Shown piece by piece: positions 46,477 through 58,600 of a stretch of 64,000 bases of DNA; the first letter of the stretch is position 1, and every line of letters starts with the position of its first letter. The notes beneath the pieces are model-generated. The model was not told the origin of the DNA. It saw only the letters and a list, made by a program, of their open reading frames with translations, and searched no databases. Source of the DNA: Saururus chinensis (taxonomy: Eukaryota > Streptophyta > Magnoliopsida > Piperales > Saururaceae); contig CP141140.1 of NCBI GenBank assembly GCA_035235625.1, positions 56,167,351 through 56,231,350 of the forward strand, read 5' to 3'. A program made the position numbers and the translations under genes.

Positions 46477-48640
46477 AAAGTGGGAGATTGTTAAGAAAAA
46501 ATCTCGTACATCCAAAGTGTATGATATTACTAGAATGAGAGCATTCCTTCCCCTACCAAAGTTACGTGGTGTAACTAAGTCAAAAAATAAGAGCAAAAAG
46601 AAAAAAAGAGCAATGAGGAAAAGTGAGGTTTTGCCAATAGAATTGCTTGAACAAGAGCCAAGAGTTCCATGTACTTTGGCAGAGTTTATGCCACCGGAAC
46701 CTTGGAAAAAGGAGGAGAGGTTAAATGACATGGTGGCCCCAATTCTCGAATAAAAAAAAATGATTGAAGAATTTTGGAAATGTAATAATGTCATTAAAAT
46801 CTGGGACTCAAAAAGTGAAGATAACCATTCAGAAGTTGAAGATAATCTGGTCATTGTGTTAGATTATGAGTCGGATGACTCAATTGAAATCCAACAAAAT
46901 GTTTTAAGCCAAGAGTTGAACATTGAAATAAACAACAATGAACCATGGTCAACTTTTGAGTATGGAGAACACTTCCTACCAGATGGATGGAGGGCTTGGC
47001 CAGAAGATGAAGAGAGAACAATCCTTTGGGAGAACACAGACACAGAAATTAAAGCAGATAAACCTTGGCTGGTGTTTGAAAACGAAAATGAGAAACTTTT
47101 ACCTAATTGATGGAGAGCATGGCCAGAAGATGAAGAAAGAAGTATCATTTGGGAGAACACAGACACATAAATTAAAGCAAATAAACCTTGGCCGGTGTTT
47201 AAAAACCAAAATGAGAAACTTTTACCTAATGGATGGAGAACATGGCTAGAAGATGAAGAAAGAACTATCATTTGGGAGAACAAAGACATAAACACTAAAA
47301 TAGATAACTTTTGAGAAGAAAAAGAAAAAGAGGACGACCCACAAAGAAAAAAGATTAAGCGAGAAGTAGAAAGCATTGAGGGACTGCCACAATCAAAAGA
47401 AAGCAACCCTCTAACTCAATCTCATGTAAACCAAGAGAATGACGAGATGATTGTCCTAATTGAAGAAGATGAAGAGGATGAAGAAATAATTTATGAGTGT
47501 CATATGGTTTCAGTCAAAGATTAAAAGCTAGAAGTGGACTTAGTTGAGTCATCTAACCAAATAGAGTCTATGACAAGAGACTTTCAAGAAATGAAAATAA
47601 GTCTTCGCCCTTCTTGGATTGGGTTATCTTAAAAAAAAAATAGAAATCTCACCGAAAGAAGAAAAAAAGTGCTTGAAAGCCAAAACTCTAGATGTGGTAA
47701 CAAAGATACCCTCTCGCTTGCCTCAACCTCCCAAAGTGACTTCTTTTTCAGAAAAAGATTCATTATTAAGAAGAAATTCTAGATCGAGGTCTAGAGGGGC
47801 TAAGTCTCACATTAAATATTGGAGAAACCAAGTCATGACCTCGAAAACTCAAATCAATGTGCCTAATGTTCAACATCAAATTTCAAAAGATTACGAAGAA
47901 CATTGGGTTGAGCATATGGGACGAAAAAGGTACAAGATAAGACTCCCCAAAGTCTCTCCATGGGCAAGTGATGAAAAAATTATTCCTAGTGGATGGGGAA
48001 GTGATGATGAATCAATAATTGCTCCTTTGAAGGAAAAAGACGAAGACAATGAGAAGACATTCATGTGTAACATGATTTCTCTTCATCATAAGTTTGCTCC
48101 AACAATTAAAGAGGAATGCTTGATTAAAGACTTTTGCAACATGACTAAGTTAGCGAATGAAGAAGTTGTTGGTGAAATTTACGATGATTCTGCATCTGAT
48201 TCCGAGGGAAGCATGGAGCAAATCCACAACACTGAAGAATCAAATCCTGGAACAAGGTCAGGGCGAGATTATCACAAAGATTATTCTGACTATTGGAAGG
48301 AAAAAGAAAAAACAAAACAACAAAAAGTTGTTCGGTTTCAAGAGCCAGTTAAAAGAAATTCACCTCCTCCAGATATAAGTAAGCCTCTAAATTATGACAT
48401 GATCGCTCAACTAGCAAATGTGCCTACCCGGTTGACCATGTATGACTTGCTTCGATTGTCTCCGGAAATTAGGAAGACGGTTGTCAATGTGCTAATGGAA
48501 GCTGAAAAATATGCACCTCATGTCAACCGTGTTGAAATCAAAGGGGAGCAAGAAATATGTGAAAAGTGCCATGAAATTAAACTTGAAAATCTTCAAACAA
48601 CAATCACATTCTCCAAGGATGATATGCTACTTGGAGATAT
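46367..48640 (+). pseudogene. gag-protease linker of the Tat-type element
   Basis: About 2.3 kb in several frames, rich in Glu, Lys, Ser and Asn, without a recognisable domain. It contains KWEIVKKKSRTSKVYDITRM, a three-unit tandem repeat (46,977-47,300), a basic LRRNSRSRSRGAKSH segment and GTRSGRDYHKDYSDYWKEKE. Frame changes occur near 46,370, 46,755 and 47,600. It may be a disordered spacer of the polyprotein, since the same acidic/basic style continues up to the protease. Confidence 0.55.
46977..47300 (+). repeat. ~124-bp tandem repeat in the linker, about 2.6 units
   Basis: Units start near 46,977, 47,102 and 47,225. Each encodes GWRAWPEDEERTI(L/I)WENTDT, shown here as GWRAWPEDEERT, and then KPW.VF.N.NEKLLP. 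Units two and three contain stop codons. Confidence 0.85.
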
Positions 48641-48926
48641 GAAACATACAAGGCCATTGTATCATACAGGGTATATTGGTCACGTGGAACTGCGTCAAAT
48701 TCAAATAGACCCAGGCTCCGGAATCAATATTCTCCCAATTCGTACCTTGGAATACTTAGGGATCCCTATGAAGAAGCTTACTCCTACAATGACAAGTATT
48801 CAAGGATATGATGCAAATTCACAAAAAGCTAAAGGAAAGATCCGCCTCAAATGTCGAATTAGAAGTTTAAAGTCTGAAGTGATATGTTACGTAATCAGTA
48901 ACCAAACTTCCTCAACCTTTTGTTAG
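48640..48926 (+). pseudogene. Tat-type aspartic protease domain
   Basis: The frame shows PLYHTGYIGHVELRQIQIDP, GSGINILPIRTLEYLGIP and GKIRLKCRIRSLKSEVICYV, the protease region seen in Tat gag-pol. The active site reads D-P-G-S where most retroviral-type proteases have D-S-G or D-T-G. The frame stops at 48,926 and the polyprotein continues in another frame from 48,920 (LGRTWIHENLVIPSTLHQ), so one frameshift lies here. Confidence 0.8.
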
Positions 48927-51778
48927 GTCGAACTTGGATACATGAAAACTTAGTAATCCCTTCAACTCTTCACCAGTGCTTCAAGTATATTGGAGATGAT
49001 GGAAAAATTCATAGAGTCTTTGCCGACAAAAAGTCATTCAAAGGTGTTGAAGCCTACTTTGCTGACTCTGCAATGTATGAAGATGATGAAATTGAGGAAT
49101 TTGAAGGCTCAAAAGCAATAGATCCACAAGGAATCAATGCAAGGTTTCCAAATGCTAAAGGAAAGTACATTGTACATGTAAATGAAAAGCCGTATTGCAA
49201 ATACGTTGTAAATGATGTAAAGAAAACGGCTTCTAAAGATGATGTATCTCGTGTATGCATGAATAAAAATTTATTTTTGAGGTATATTGCATCTTCTTTT
49301 GAAACAAAAATGTTTGTAGATCAACCATTTAAAACTTTGAAAAATGATGATTTTTTAGAATTGGCCACTTGTTTTGAGTTGCCTTTGACTCGTTTACAAG
49401 CCTTTTCATATATAGAAAATCCTGAGGGATCTACTTTCCTTGTACCAAAAAATGATAGTTCAAAGGAAATCATATTTCACCGAACTTCCACTATTGATCA
49501 ATTTTCAAAAGAGGAATCAGACTTAGAAAAAGATGAAGTTGAATTAGAAAACTATAGTTCAATTTCAAAAGACATTATGAAAAATATGGGCTACAACTTT
49601 GATTCTCCGGGTGGTCTCAATAATGGTGTGGGGAGAAAAACCTCATTACAACCATCTATAATGTCAAAACGAAAAAAATCCTCTTTACATGGCTTGGGAT
49701 TTAAACCAGACTTTATTGACTTATCTCAACGGAATGAAAGTGACAATGAATCATGCAAAACTTCAAGTTGGGACTCAGATGTGGATACTTGTGATTTCTT
49801 TGAATCACTTGAAATATCCAACCTTGACACAAAGTCTGTAAATATGGTCTCAATAGAATACCATGAAAATAATGAGACTAATAATGATGAAAATAACAAA
49901 GCTAGTGATGTTGAAGAATTCCAGGAATATGAAATTGAAGAAGAAGTAAAAATTCTTCCTCCTACACAAGATGAGGTAAGAGAAGTAAATTTGGGTATAG
50001 AAGAACACCCATTGCCTATCTTCCTTAGCACTAGTCTTACTACGAACGAGGCAGAATCTTTGATAAGTCTGCTTAAGGAATTTAAAGATGTGTTTGCTTG
50101 GAATTATACTGAAATGCCAGGACTAAGTCCGAAAATTGCCGTTCATCATTTGAACATTAGGTCTGAGGTAAAACCTGTAAAACAAGCACAAAGAAGGTTT
50201 AAACCTTCAATAATGCAGAAAATTGAAAAAGAAGTTCAAAAGCTAAAGGAAGCTGGTTTCATTAGGGAAGAACAACACCCTGATTGGCTTGCCAATGTTG
50301 TCCTAGTTATGAAAAAGAATGGAAAAATTTGTGTGTGCATCGATTTTAGAGACTTAAATGATGCATGTCCAAAAGATGAATTCCCCTTACCAATCACAGA
50401 AATTTTAGTTGATAACACAACTGGTTATGACCGTATGTCATTTATGGATGGATATTCTAGGTACAATCAAATAAAAATGAACCTTAAAGATGAAAAACAT
50501 ACAGCATTCAAGACTCCTTTTGGTATTTATTGTTATACTATTATGCCATTTGGTTTAAAGAATGCTGGAGTAACATATCAAAGAGCTATGACAAAAATAT
50601 TTAGAGAACATTTACATAAAAGAGTGGAGTGTTATGTTGATGATCTTGCTGTCAAAAGCAAACATTCAAGTGATCACATAGCAGACCTTCGTATGATCAT
50701 TGAAATTTTAAGAAAACACCAAATGAGGATGAATCCTCTCAAATGCTTTCTAGGAGTGTCTTCTGGTAAATTTTTAGGATTTATTGTAACCAAAGATGGA
50801 ATCATGGTGGATCCTGCAAAAACAAAAGCAATAATAGAAATGAGGCCACCAAGAAACTTGCGAGAGTTAAAGGGGCTGCAAGGGAGATTAGCTTATATAA
50901 GAAGATTTATTTCAAACTTATCTGGAAGATGTCAACCATTCTCTCGGTTGATGAAGAAAGGAGCAAACTTTGTCTGGGACAAAGCATGTGATAATGTCTT
51001 CAACGAGATCAAACGTTATCTCACCCAGCCACCGGTTTTATCGGCACCCATCCAAGGTCGACCCTTCATCCTATATACAAAAGCTCTTGATCATTCACTT
51101 GGAGTAATGCTTGCACAGAAAAATGATGAAGGTCGAGAACAAGCTTTGTATTACTTGAGTCGAATGATGGTAGGGGCCGAGCATAGATATCCCCCTATTG
51201 AAAAAGAATGTCTAGCACTCATGTTTGCAATTGAGAAGCTAAGACACTATTTGTTGGGTCAGACGATATTCATGGTATCTCGAGTCAATCTACTCAAAAT
51301 TTTAATGACAAAGGCAGGATCTCTTAATTCTCGATTGGCAAAATGGTCACTTTTATTGTCACCCTATGATCTAGTTTATATTCCACAAAAAGTAGTAAAA
51401 GGTCAAGCATTAGCAGATTTTCTTGCTGAGCACCCTTTGAAAGAAGGTTCAAAGTTACAAGAAGATTTACCTGATGAAGCTGTCTTCTTTGTAAGCCCCA
51501 TAAAAGTTCAAGAAAGCATATGGCAAATGTATTTTGACGGTGCATCAAGAACAAATGATCAAGGACAAAATATATCGGGAGTGGGTATTGTCTTTATCAC
51601 ACCAGAAAAACACATGATACCACATGCTTTTGTGCTAACACAACCATGCTCCAACAACATGGCTGAATACATGGCTCTAATTATTGGAATGCAATTGGCA
51701 CATGAATTACAAATAAAATCTCTCTCAGCCTTTGGGGATTCCCAATTAGTCGTCAATCAGATGAAAGGGGACTTTTGA
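48920..51778 (+). pseudogene. Tat-type RT, RNase H and start of second RNase H
   Basis: After the LGRTWIHE linker and an acidic spacer, the RT domain is at about 50,100-50,770: CIDFRDLNDACPKDEFPLPI, FMDGYSRYNQIKM, FGLKNAGVTYQRAM and the catalytic CYVDDLAVKS. The connection and first RNase H follow to about 51,450 (FILYTKALDHSLGVMLAQ, EKECLALMFAIEKLRHYLLG). From about 51,515 an archaeal-type RNase H starts (MYFDGASRTN, GVGIVF, NNMAEYMALI, GDSQLVVNQMKGDF). This second RNase H is a hallmark of the Tat lineage. The frame is open for 952 codons and ends at a frameshift near 51,776. Confidence 0.93.
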
Positions 51779-52145
51779 AGTAAGAAAACCTGAGCTTTTA
51801 CCTTATCACTCAATGGCTAAGAAATTAGCAAAATTATTTGATGATTTTGACATACAACACATAGTGAGGTCAAAGAATGCTAAAGCAGATGCTCTTGCAG
51901 CACTAGCCACCTCTATGACAATATTAGAAGGACAAAATATTGGGATTTCCATATGTGAGAAAAGATTGCTACCTAGTGAATTTGAACTACTAAGTGAATG
52001 TAACAGCATAGAGCAAATTTCATTTGACTTTGAGTCTGATGATTGGCGTTTCCCTCTGATTGATTTTGCCTTACATGACATCTTACCCCAAGACCCATCG
52101 AAGGCTGCAAGTATAAGACGGCGAACCCCAAAGTTGCAAAAATAA
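51779..52145 (+). pseudogene. End of second RNase H and RH-integrase linker
   Basis: The shifted frame reads MAKKLAKLFDDFDIQHIVRS and KNAKADALAALATS, the end of the archaeal-type RNase H where NAKADALA.LA is conserved. A linker follows up to a second frame change near 52,145, before the integrase. Confidence 0.85.
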
Positions 52146-52147
52146 AA

Positions 52148-53288
52148 ATGTTATATCGAAAGTCTTATGATGGGATTTTACGAAGGTGTTTGTCACAAAA
52201 AGAAGCCCAAAAAGTGATCCAAGAAACCCATGATGGCGTTTGTGGAGCTCACCAGCCTGGTCCAAAATTGCAAGATAGGATAAAAAGGTTGGGGTATTAT
52301 TGGCCTACCATGATAAGAGATTGTATGGAATATGCTAAGAAATGTCAAGCATGCCAATATCATGCAAACTTTATACATCAAGCACCTGAATTCTTGCACC
52401 CTACAACAGCTTCTTGGCCTTTTGAAACGTGGGGAATGGATATTATAGGTCCAATTACCCCAAGCTCATCTAAAGGTCATAGGTTTATAATCACAGTCAC
52501 TAACTTTTTTTCAAAATGGGCAAAAGCTACAGCACTTCGTGAAACAAAAATGAAAGATGTATTAAAATTCTTGAAGACTTATATTATTTATAGGTTTGGA
52601 GTCCCGAGAAGGTTTGTGCATGACAATGGACCTCAATTTGCAAATTATAAATTTTACCAATTCTGTGCAAAGTATGGCATTGAGAGTGTAGCCTCAACGG
52701 CATACAGTCCTGCCGCCAATGGGCTTGCTAAAGCTTTCAACAAGACTATATGTAAACTCTTAAAGAAAGTCATTTCAAAGAACAAAAGGGATTGGCATGA
52801 AAAGTTGCTAGAAGTATTGTGGGCTTATCGCACCACAGTTCGAAATGCAACGCAAGCGACACCATTCTCTCTTATTTATGGATGTGAAGCGGTTTTACCC
52901 TTAGAAATTCAAATTCCATCATTGAGAGTGGCTTTGGCAAATCAATTAACAAATGATGAGAATATCAAGCTATGCCTACAAGAACTAGAAACTCTTGACT
53001 AAAAAAGGCTACAAGCCCAGCAAACTACAAAGTTGTATCAAGCAAGGATGATTGGGGCTTTTAATAAAAAAGTTAAACAAAGATCTTTCAAGAAGGGTGA
53101 TTTGGTGCTTGCTGTCAAACGACCTATGGTTTCACACATAAGTCAAAGGGCAAGTTTGAACCTAAATGGGAAGGGTCATACGTTGTTGAGACAGTTTATT
53201 CAAATGGAGCTTACCGACTCTTGACACTAGAAGGTGATCGGTGTTTACTACCGATCAATGGAAAATTTCTAAAAAAATATTACCCTTA
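52148..53288 (+). pseudogene. Tat-type integrase, catalytic Glu replaced by Lys
   Basis: The zinc-binding domain is seen as ETHDGVCGAHQPG and CMEYAKKCQACQYH. The core has WGMDIIGPI (first Asp) and FVHDNGPQFA (second Asp). At the third catalytic position the family reads NG.AEA.NK; here it is NGLAKAFNK, codon AAA at 52,730-52,732, so the acidic triad is broken. The C-terminal part (AYRTTVRNATQATPFSLIYG) runs to a stop at 53,000. It then continues as a GPY/F-like tail with one frameshift to the end KYYP at 53,288. This copy could not integrate DNA. Confidence 0.9.
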
Positions 53289-54701
53289 GAAATGTAACCA
53301 TATGATACAGAGAAATAAGGGAAAGAAATTCAACTACAAATACAAGGTTTTATTTTTTTTAAAAAAAAAAACTAAAATTGGAGGCTATTAAAAACTTCAT
53401 CCATAGCTTGTGTTGCTTTATGTTTCGTAGCTATTCTTGCTTCTTTACTAGAGGAAAAGGATCGCTCCATGTCTTCAATTTCTTGATGCAGCTTGCTTAA
53501 TTCCCCAGCTTTGACACTGATCTTTGCATCAAATTCTTTAAGCCTAGGGGATGAATCCCTTAGCTCCACCTCAACAATTGATTGTTCCGTTGAAACCCCA
53601 TGAATCTGGTTCTCAAGTTCTTCCTTCTTTTTAAGAAAAGCCTCTATTTGACACTTCACCTCAGTATGTTCTTGCCTTAGAGAAATATGAGAATCCATGA
53701 GTTTATTGAGATAGGCATGTTTCAAAGAAGACTGTACTTCAATATCTTTACCCTCTGATTTAAGTTCTTCAAGCTCATTTAACAATTGAGACTCTACCTT
53801 TCTCTTCTCATCCAATTTCACAGATATGAGACTTGGTCCACATGCTCTCTTTATTTCATAAAAAATTGTGATTATCTTATCCAATGCAAAACGATAAGGA
53901 CTTGTGTCAACTTCTTGATAATCTAGAAGGCTTAATAAGCTTTCTAATTCAGCTTTCCTTACGGCTATCATGGTTGGGGTCATCTTAATCAGAATCTCCA
54001 ATGTCTCTTTAAATGTTCTAAGGAGAGAAGATACAATCACAGTTTGAACACATACATTTTCCGCATCATTTTGTTCATGGGTGGAAGAAGTCACATCAAC
54101 ATGTTGATTTGAAGCACCTTTGCTCAAAGTTAGGCCTTTACTATAAGAACAATTTTTACTTGAAGAAGAGTTCGAACTCAAACTGTTAGCTGCTGAAATA
54201 TCTTTTAAGGCCTCAATTCTTTCCACCCTGGATGAAATACTTGTTTCTAAGGATGGTGAAGTAAGTGTGGTGGGAATCTACAAGTCAAAATTCACATAAA
54301 TTTTTTTTTTAAAAAAAAAAAGAAAAAAAGAAATGGAATTAAAGAAGAAGAACCAAAAGATATACCTGAGCAAACCGAGCAAACCCCAATTCTTAGTTAA
54401 TCTCATCTCTGGTTGTCATGCCTTGGGCTTTTGTTTGGTTTATACCACTTGAGCTTTCAGGTTGTAACTTCCCGGATTTTATTACGATTTTCTGCTATTT
54501 TTATCTGATCATTTTCAGCGATATATTGTGACGCTTCGGCGTATTTGACTTCGGTATTCGTACCCGTAGAGCCAAGTCTCGGGTTAGTCGTGGGCTACGG
54601 GCCTAGACGCGCGTTCTAGCGCAAAAAATCGTTGAAGAAAACAGAACTACAGAGGATAAGTTGGAAAGAGGGAAAAAAATAAAATAAAAATAATGAACAG
54701 G

Positions 54702-54730
54702 ATCGGGCTCGGGCTCGGGCTCGGGCTCGC
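54702..54730. repeat. (GGGCTC)n hexanucleotide run
   Basis: Four to five GGGCTC units between ATCG and CCCGAT, at the left edge of the GC-rich block in LTR-B copy 2. Confidence 0.85.
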
Positions 54731-54779
54731 CCGATCCCGTTCTGGAAGCAGCGAGAACCACCCCCATTCTACACTCTTC

Positions 54780-55640
54780 TCTTCGGCGACCGGCGGCCGC
54801 CAGTGGGCCGCCGGGCCACCACCATTAGTTCCGCCCCGGCGGTGCAACGCCAAGGGGCCACCGCCCCGGCCGCCTACGGCCGCACCGCCTCCTCCCCCGG
54901 TGAGCCCTTTCTCTCTGTTTGGTGCTGTTCCGCCGCCGCCACAAGCCGGAAAGGCCTGGCCGGCCGGCTATGGCCCCGCCATGGGCCGGCGACGACGGCA
55001 GGCCACCCCTCCTGGCCCCAGTGGTCCTCCTTTGCCGCCCCGGCCTCCGCTCCGCCGCTCCGCCCACGTCTCCCCTGTTTTTCGATTCCGCCACAGTCCC
55101 TCTGTCTCGTGACTTGGCGGCGCCGGCGGTGGCCGGTGGGCTCCGCCCGGCCTCCGTCCAGCCAGCTACGAGCCGGCGACGGCAAGGCCGCCGCCCTGGC
55201 CAGTCCTGTTGGCTCCCCCACTCGGATTCCTCCGGTTAGCCCAGCTCCGCTCTCTCTGTATCTGGATTTTGCATCGCCGCCACTGGCCGGCAGTTACTGG
55301 ACGGCCGCCGTGGGCTCCGCCCGGCCTCCGTCTGCCCAGTCACAGGCCGGCGACGCAGGGCCGCCACCCTGGCCAGCCCGGTCAGCCCCCGGCCAGCTTC
55401 CTCCTCCCCCGATCTCTCTGTTTTGTACTGTGGCAGCCCCGGCTATGGCCAGTGGGCGTCGCCCGGCCTCCATTTGGCCAGCCACGGGCCGGGGATCGCA
55501 AGGCTGACCACCAGCCAGCTCCGCCGCCCCCATGGCCGCTCCACCTTTTTGGTTTTCCCCGGCCAGTCTCTCATCTCCCCTGTTTCTGTCTGTGACGGAC
55601 TTTGGGGCCTGCGCCGGCGAGAGCCAGCCTTCGGCTCACC
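54780..55640 (+). repeat. GC-rich ~145-175-bp tandem array in LTR-B copy 2
   Basis: About five degenerate units, with GGCCGGCGACG-type anchors near 54,980, 55,160, 55,345 and 55,485 and TCTCTCTGT words between them. CCGCCCGGCCTCCGTC repeats at about 55,145 and 55,318. The array is CpG- and CpNpG-rich. No such array is seen at the matching place in copy 1. Confidence 0.7.
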
Positions 55641-58600
55641 TCTTGCCGACCAGCCTTGGGATGACGACGGTAGGACTGCCCCTAGCTAGGTCTACCGCCC
55701 CCACAGCCGCTCCGCCTGGGCTATAGAGCGCCACGTGTTGCCCTTTGACCGTCTTACCCTCACCGAACGCCGATTGGCCTCTAGTCAGCCTGCCTCGCCA
55801 CGGCAACGGCAAAGGCCGTATTGTTGGTCACCGCCCTTGGGCATGGCCCTACCGCCCTTCCGAGTCTTGGGCCGATACCGTCTAGCCCTCCCCTCTTCCC
55901 TTGGCCGCGTGTGCAAGTAGCCACGTGTGCGGGGTAGGGTTTTGGTGCCGCTTTGGTGCCGCCCGACCGTCAAATGGCTCTGCCATCATTTGGAGTTGAC
56001 ATCGGAGTCCTCCATCAGTCTCCTCCATCCTTGAGTGTCACCCACACCCTCCGCCCTTATGTGGGCCCTAGTAAACGTGAAATCGACGCCGTTGGGTGAT
56101 GTCCACGGCCGATTTCGACGTCTTGTGACCGGTTGTGTATTTTTCAACCGCCAATCGAATTTTAGTGAGTACACCCTACCTTCTGGTCGCACCCGCCACT
56201 CATTGGCATGATCTTTCTCCCGGCTGCCCTTAGTGTGCCGCCGTGGATCGCGGATTTTGCCGCATTGATTTTGATACCCCTTTTGGCCGTGTGTAGTTCC
56301 GGCACTTCTTAAAAACCTCGGGACAACAGCTCTCTCAGCTAGGCAATGGTGTTGACCGCCGACTCCGCCACCAACGCCGCCACCGTCGTATGCTCGCCAT
56401 CAAACGTCATGAGTACGATGTAGGGGAGTTTTGAACTCGTAAATTCATGATAGCATGCTTTGAATGAGTAGCAGCATGCTAGGCTTGTATGATTTCACGT
56501 TTTGGATATTAAATCATGACATGTATGCATAATGTAAGATAGTGAATTATGCCACTATGAGATACATGTATGTATGTATGTATGTGAGTTGTAAGCATGT
56601 TGTGTGTGTATGGTGTGTGATGTATGCGCTAGTGATGGCTAGCAAATATGTTAGTGTGCTACGTATGTGTGTGTTGGACACGCTAGTGATGGCTAGCGAT
56701 GTCGAGTAAGTTACGTATGTGGACTGTGTGGGTAGAGGTATGGGCGATGGACGGTAAGATTGGTAAGGGTTTGGTATGAAGTTGGATGTGGACTTGGACG
56801 TGTAAGCACATGACGGAAGACAGAGAAAGTAAGTTTGAGGAGCGAGGATTTGAGATGGGTCAGATCGGTTTGGAGCGTACGTCAGGGGTTCGATAAGTAA
56901 GAAGACTTAGGCTTGGAGCCTTATGAGGGTTTATTAGACAGTAAGAGCGTGCATAATTGTACAAGCATAACGTATATATTATGGAGTGAAAAGTAAGTAT
57001 AATAAGTGAGGAATTAAGTAAGAGATGATAACGGGGATCTGCTGAGAGGAGCTCAGTTTGACGATGTAAGTAAGATGTCCGACCGTGAGGTGGATGTCCG
57101 AGGATGTATGCGTACATAAGGATTTGTGTACGGTGAGCTATGTTGTGGCTTGGACGGGTAAGTGAAGTCTGTTGCCCCGACGAACTAGGGTTTCGATCAG
57201 GCTCAGCTTCAGTTTGATCAGTCGAGGACTGAGAGGTTTGTGGCATAATTGTACTGCATAATATACTTAATTCAAACTTAAATTATGAGAACGTTAATAA
57301 TAGCATTGTGAGTTTGAGACCTGAGGGTTCGACGGATTAAGTTCCGTGCTTGAGCTAGCCGATAATGAATCGGCTGAGCACTTCTTGTGTCTTGCCATGG
57401 TGGTTGTCCTGCGGGATTTTTGTTTGTGTGCTATATAGAGCACCGGACGTCTAATGCTCTGTTGAGAGTGATGTATGTTTGATTTGGTCTGTGTGCTGTA
57501 TAAGCCCAGACGTTTGATGCTCTGTTGAGAGCGAAGTATGTTTAATTCGGTCTGTGTGCTGTACAAGCCCAGACATTTGATGCTCTATTGAGAGCGTTGT
57601 ATGTTTCCGCCCAAGAGTGGCACTGTACGTTTCTACCCAAGTGGCACTGTATGTTTTCTGCCCAAGAGTGGCAATGGCACTATAAGACCCCTTATGGTGG
57701 GCAATTTTCTGGCACTATAAGACCCATTATGGTGGGCAATTTTATGGCACTATAAGACCCCTTATGTGTGGGCAATTGTATGACCCCTTGTGTGGGTGTA
57801 TGTTTGCGCGCTCAGGTAAGTAGTATCATGGATCTACTCTTACCTGTTTGATCCAATGCCCCATGAGCATTGGTGTACCTTACCTTCGGAAAAGTCCATG
57901 GCGTCTAGTCACTCCCCGGAGGTTAAGGTGATGCCCCAGTGACATTCTTTTCCTTTTCGACGTTGGAGCTTATTAGCTGTAATGAGCTTCAGTGGTCGAT
58001 AGTATGTATACTACTGTATGACTGAGTTTGTGCGTTTCTGAGTAAGCGTGTGATGATGAGTATGTGCATGACTGTAAGATTGAGGATGAGTACGACTGTA
58101 AGAGTGTGAGTTTGAGCACGACTGTAAGTATTTGAATATGAGTTCGACAGTAAGTGTAAGACTATACGAGTAAGGGTGAGATTGTATGAGTAAGGTCGTA
58201 CAAGTTGAGTAAGTTGTATGAGTTAGCGTTTGTTGGGACGAGTATGTTTGTAAGACCCTGATTAAGGGTGTTTGTATGAGTTTGGTTTCATGGTATGTTA
58301 TGCATGATTAGTTGGATATGAGCATAATTGTTATACGTTGTTTGCCTCATGTTGAGTTGCATGACGCATGTTTTATGAACTTATTGAGTTCACCGTTTGG
58401 GATTTCCCCTATTGGGTATTTTCCTACTGAGTATGAAAATACTCACCCTACTTCTTTTAGCCCTGTTGTTCGGGAGGCTTTTGCAGGTTGTGTTGGTGAG
58501 CTCCTGGAGTTGGATGCTTGTCTCTGCTGTGGATTGTTTCCCCCTTGACTCAAGTATAGTTGGTGCCACGATCTGATGTATTTGATGAGATTTAAGTGTA

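Noticed and set aside
46423-47406. Ser/Phe-rich minus-strand frames of 143 and 180 codons
   Set aside because: Antisense shadows of the acidic gag-protease linker and its tandem repeat.
54647-55726. Many long GC-rich frames, up to 234 codons
   Set aside because: They arise from the GC-rich tandem array of LTR-B copy 2, occur in five frames, and lack any domain.
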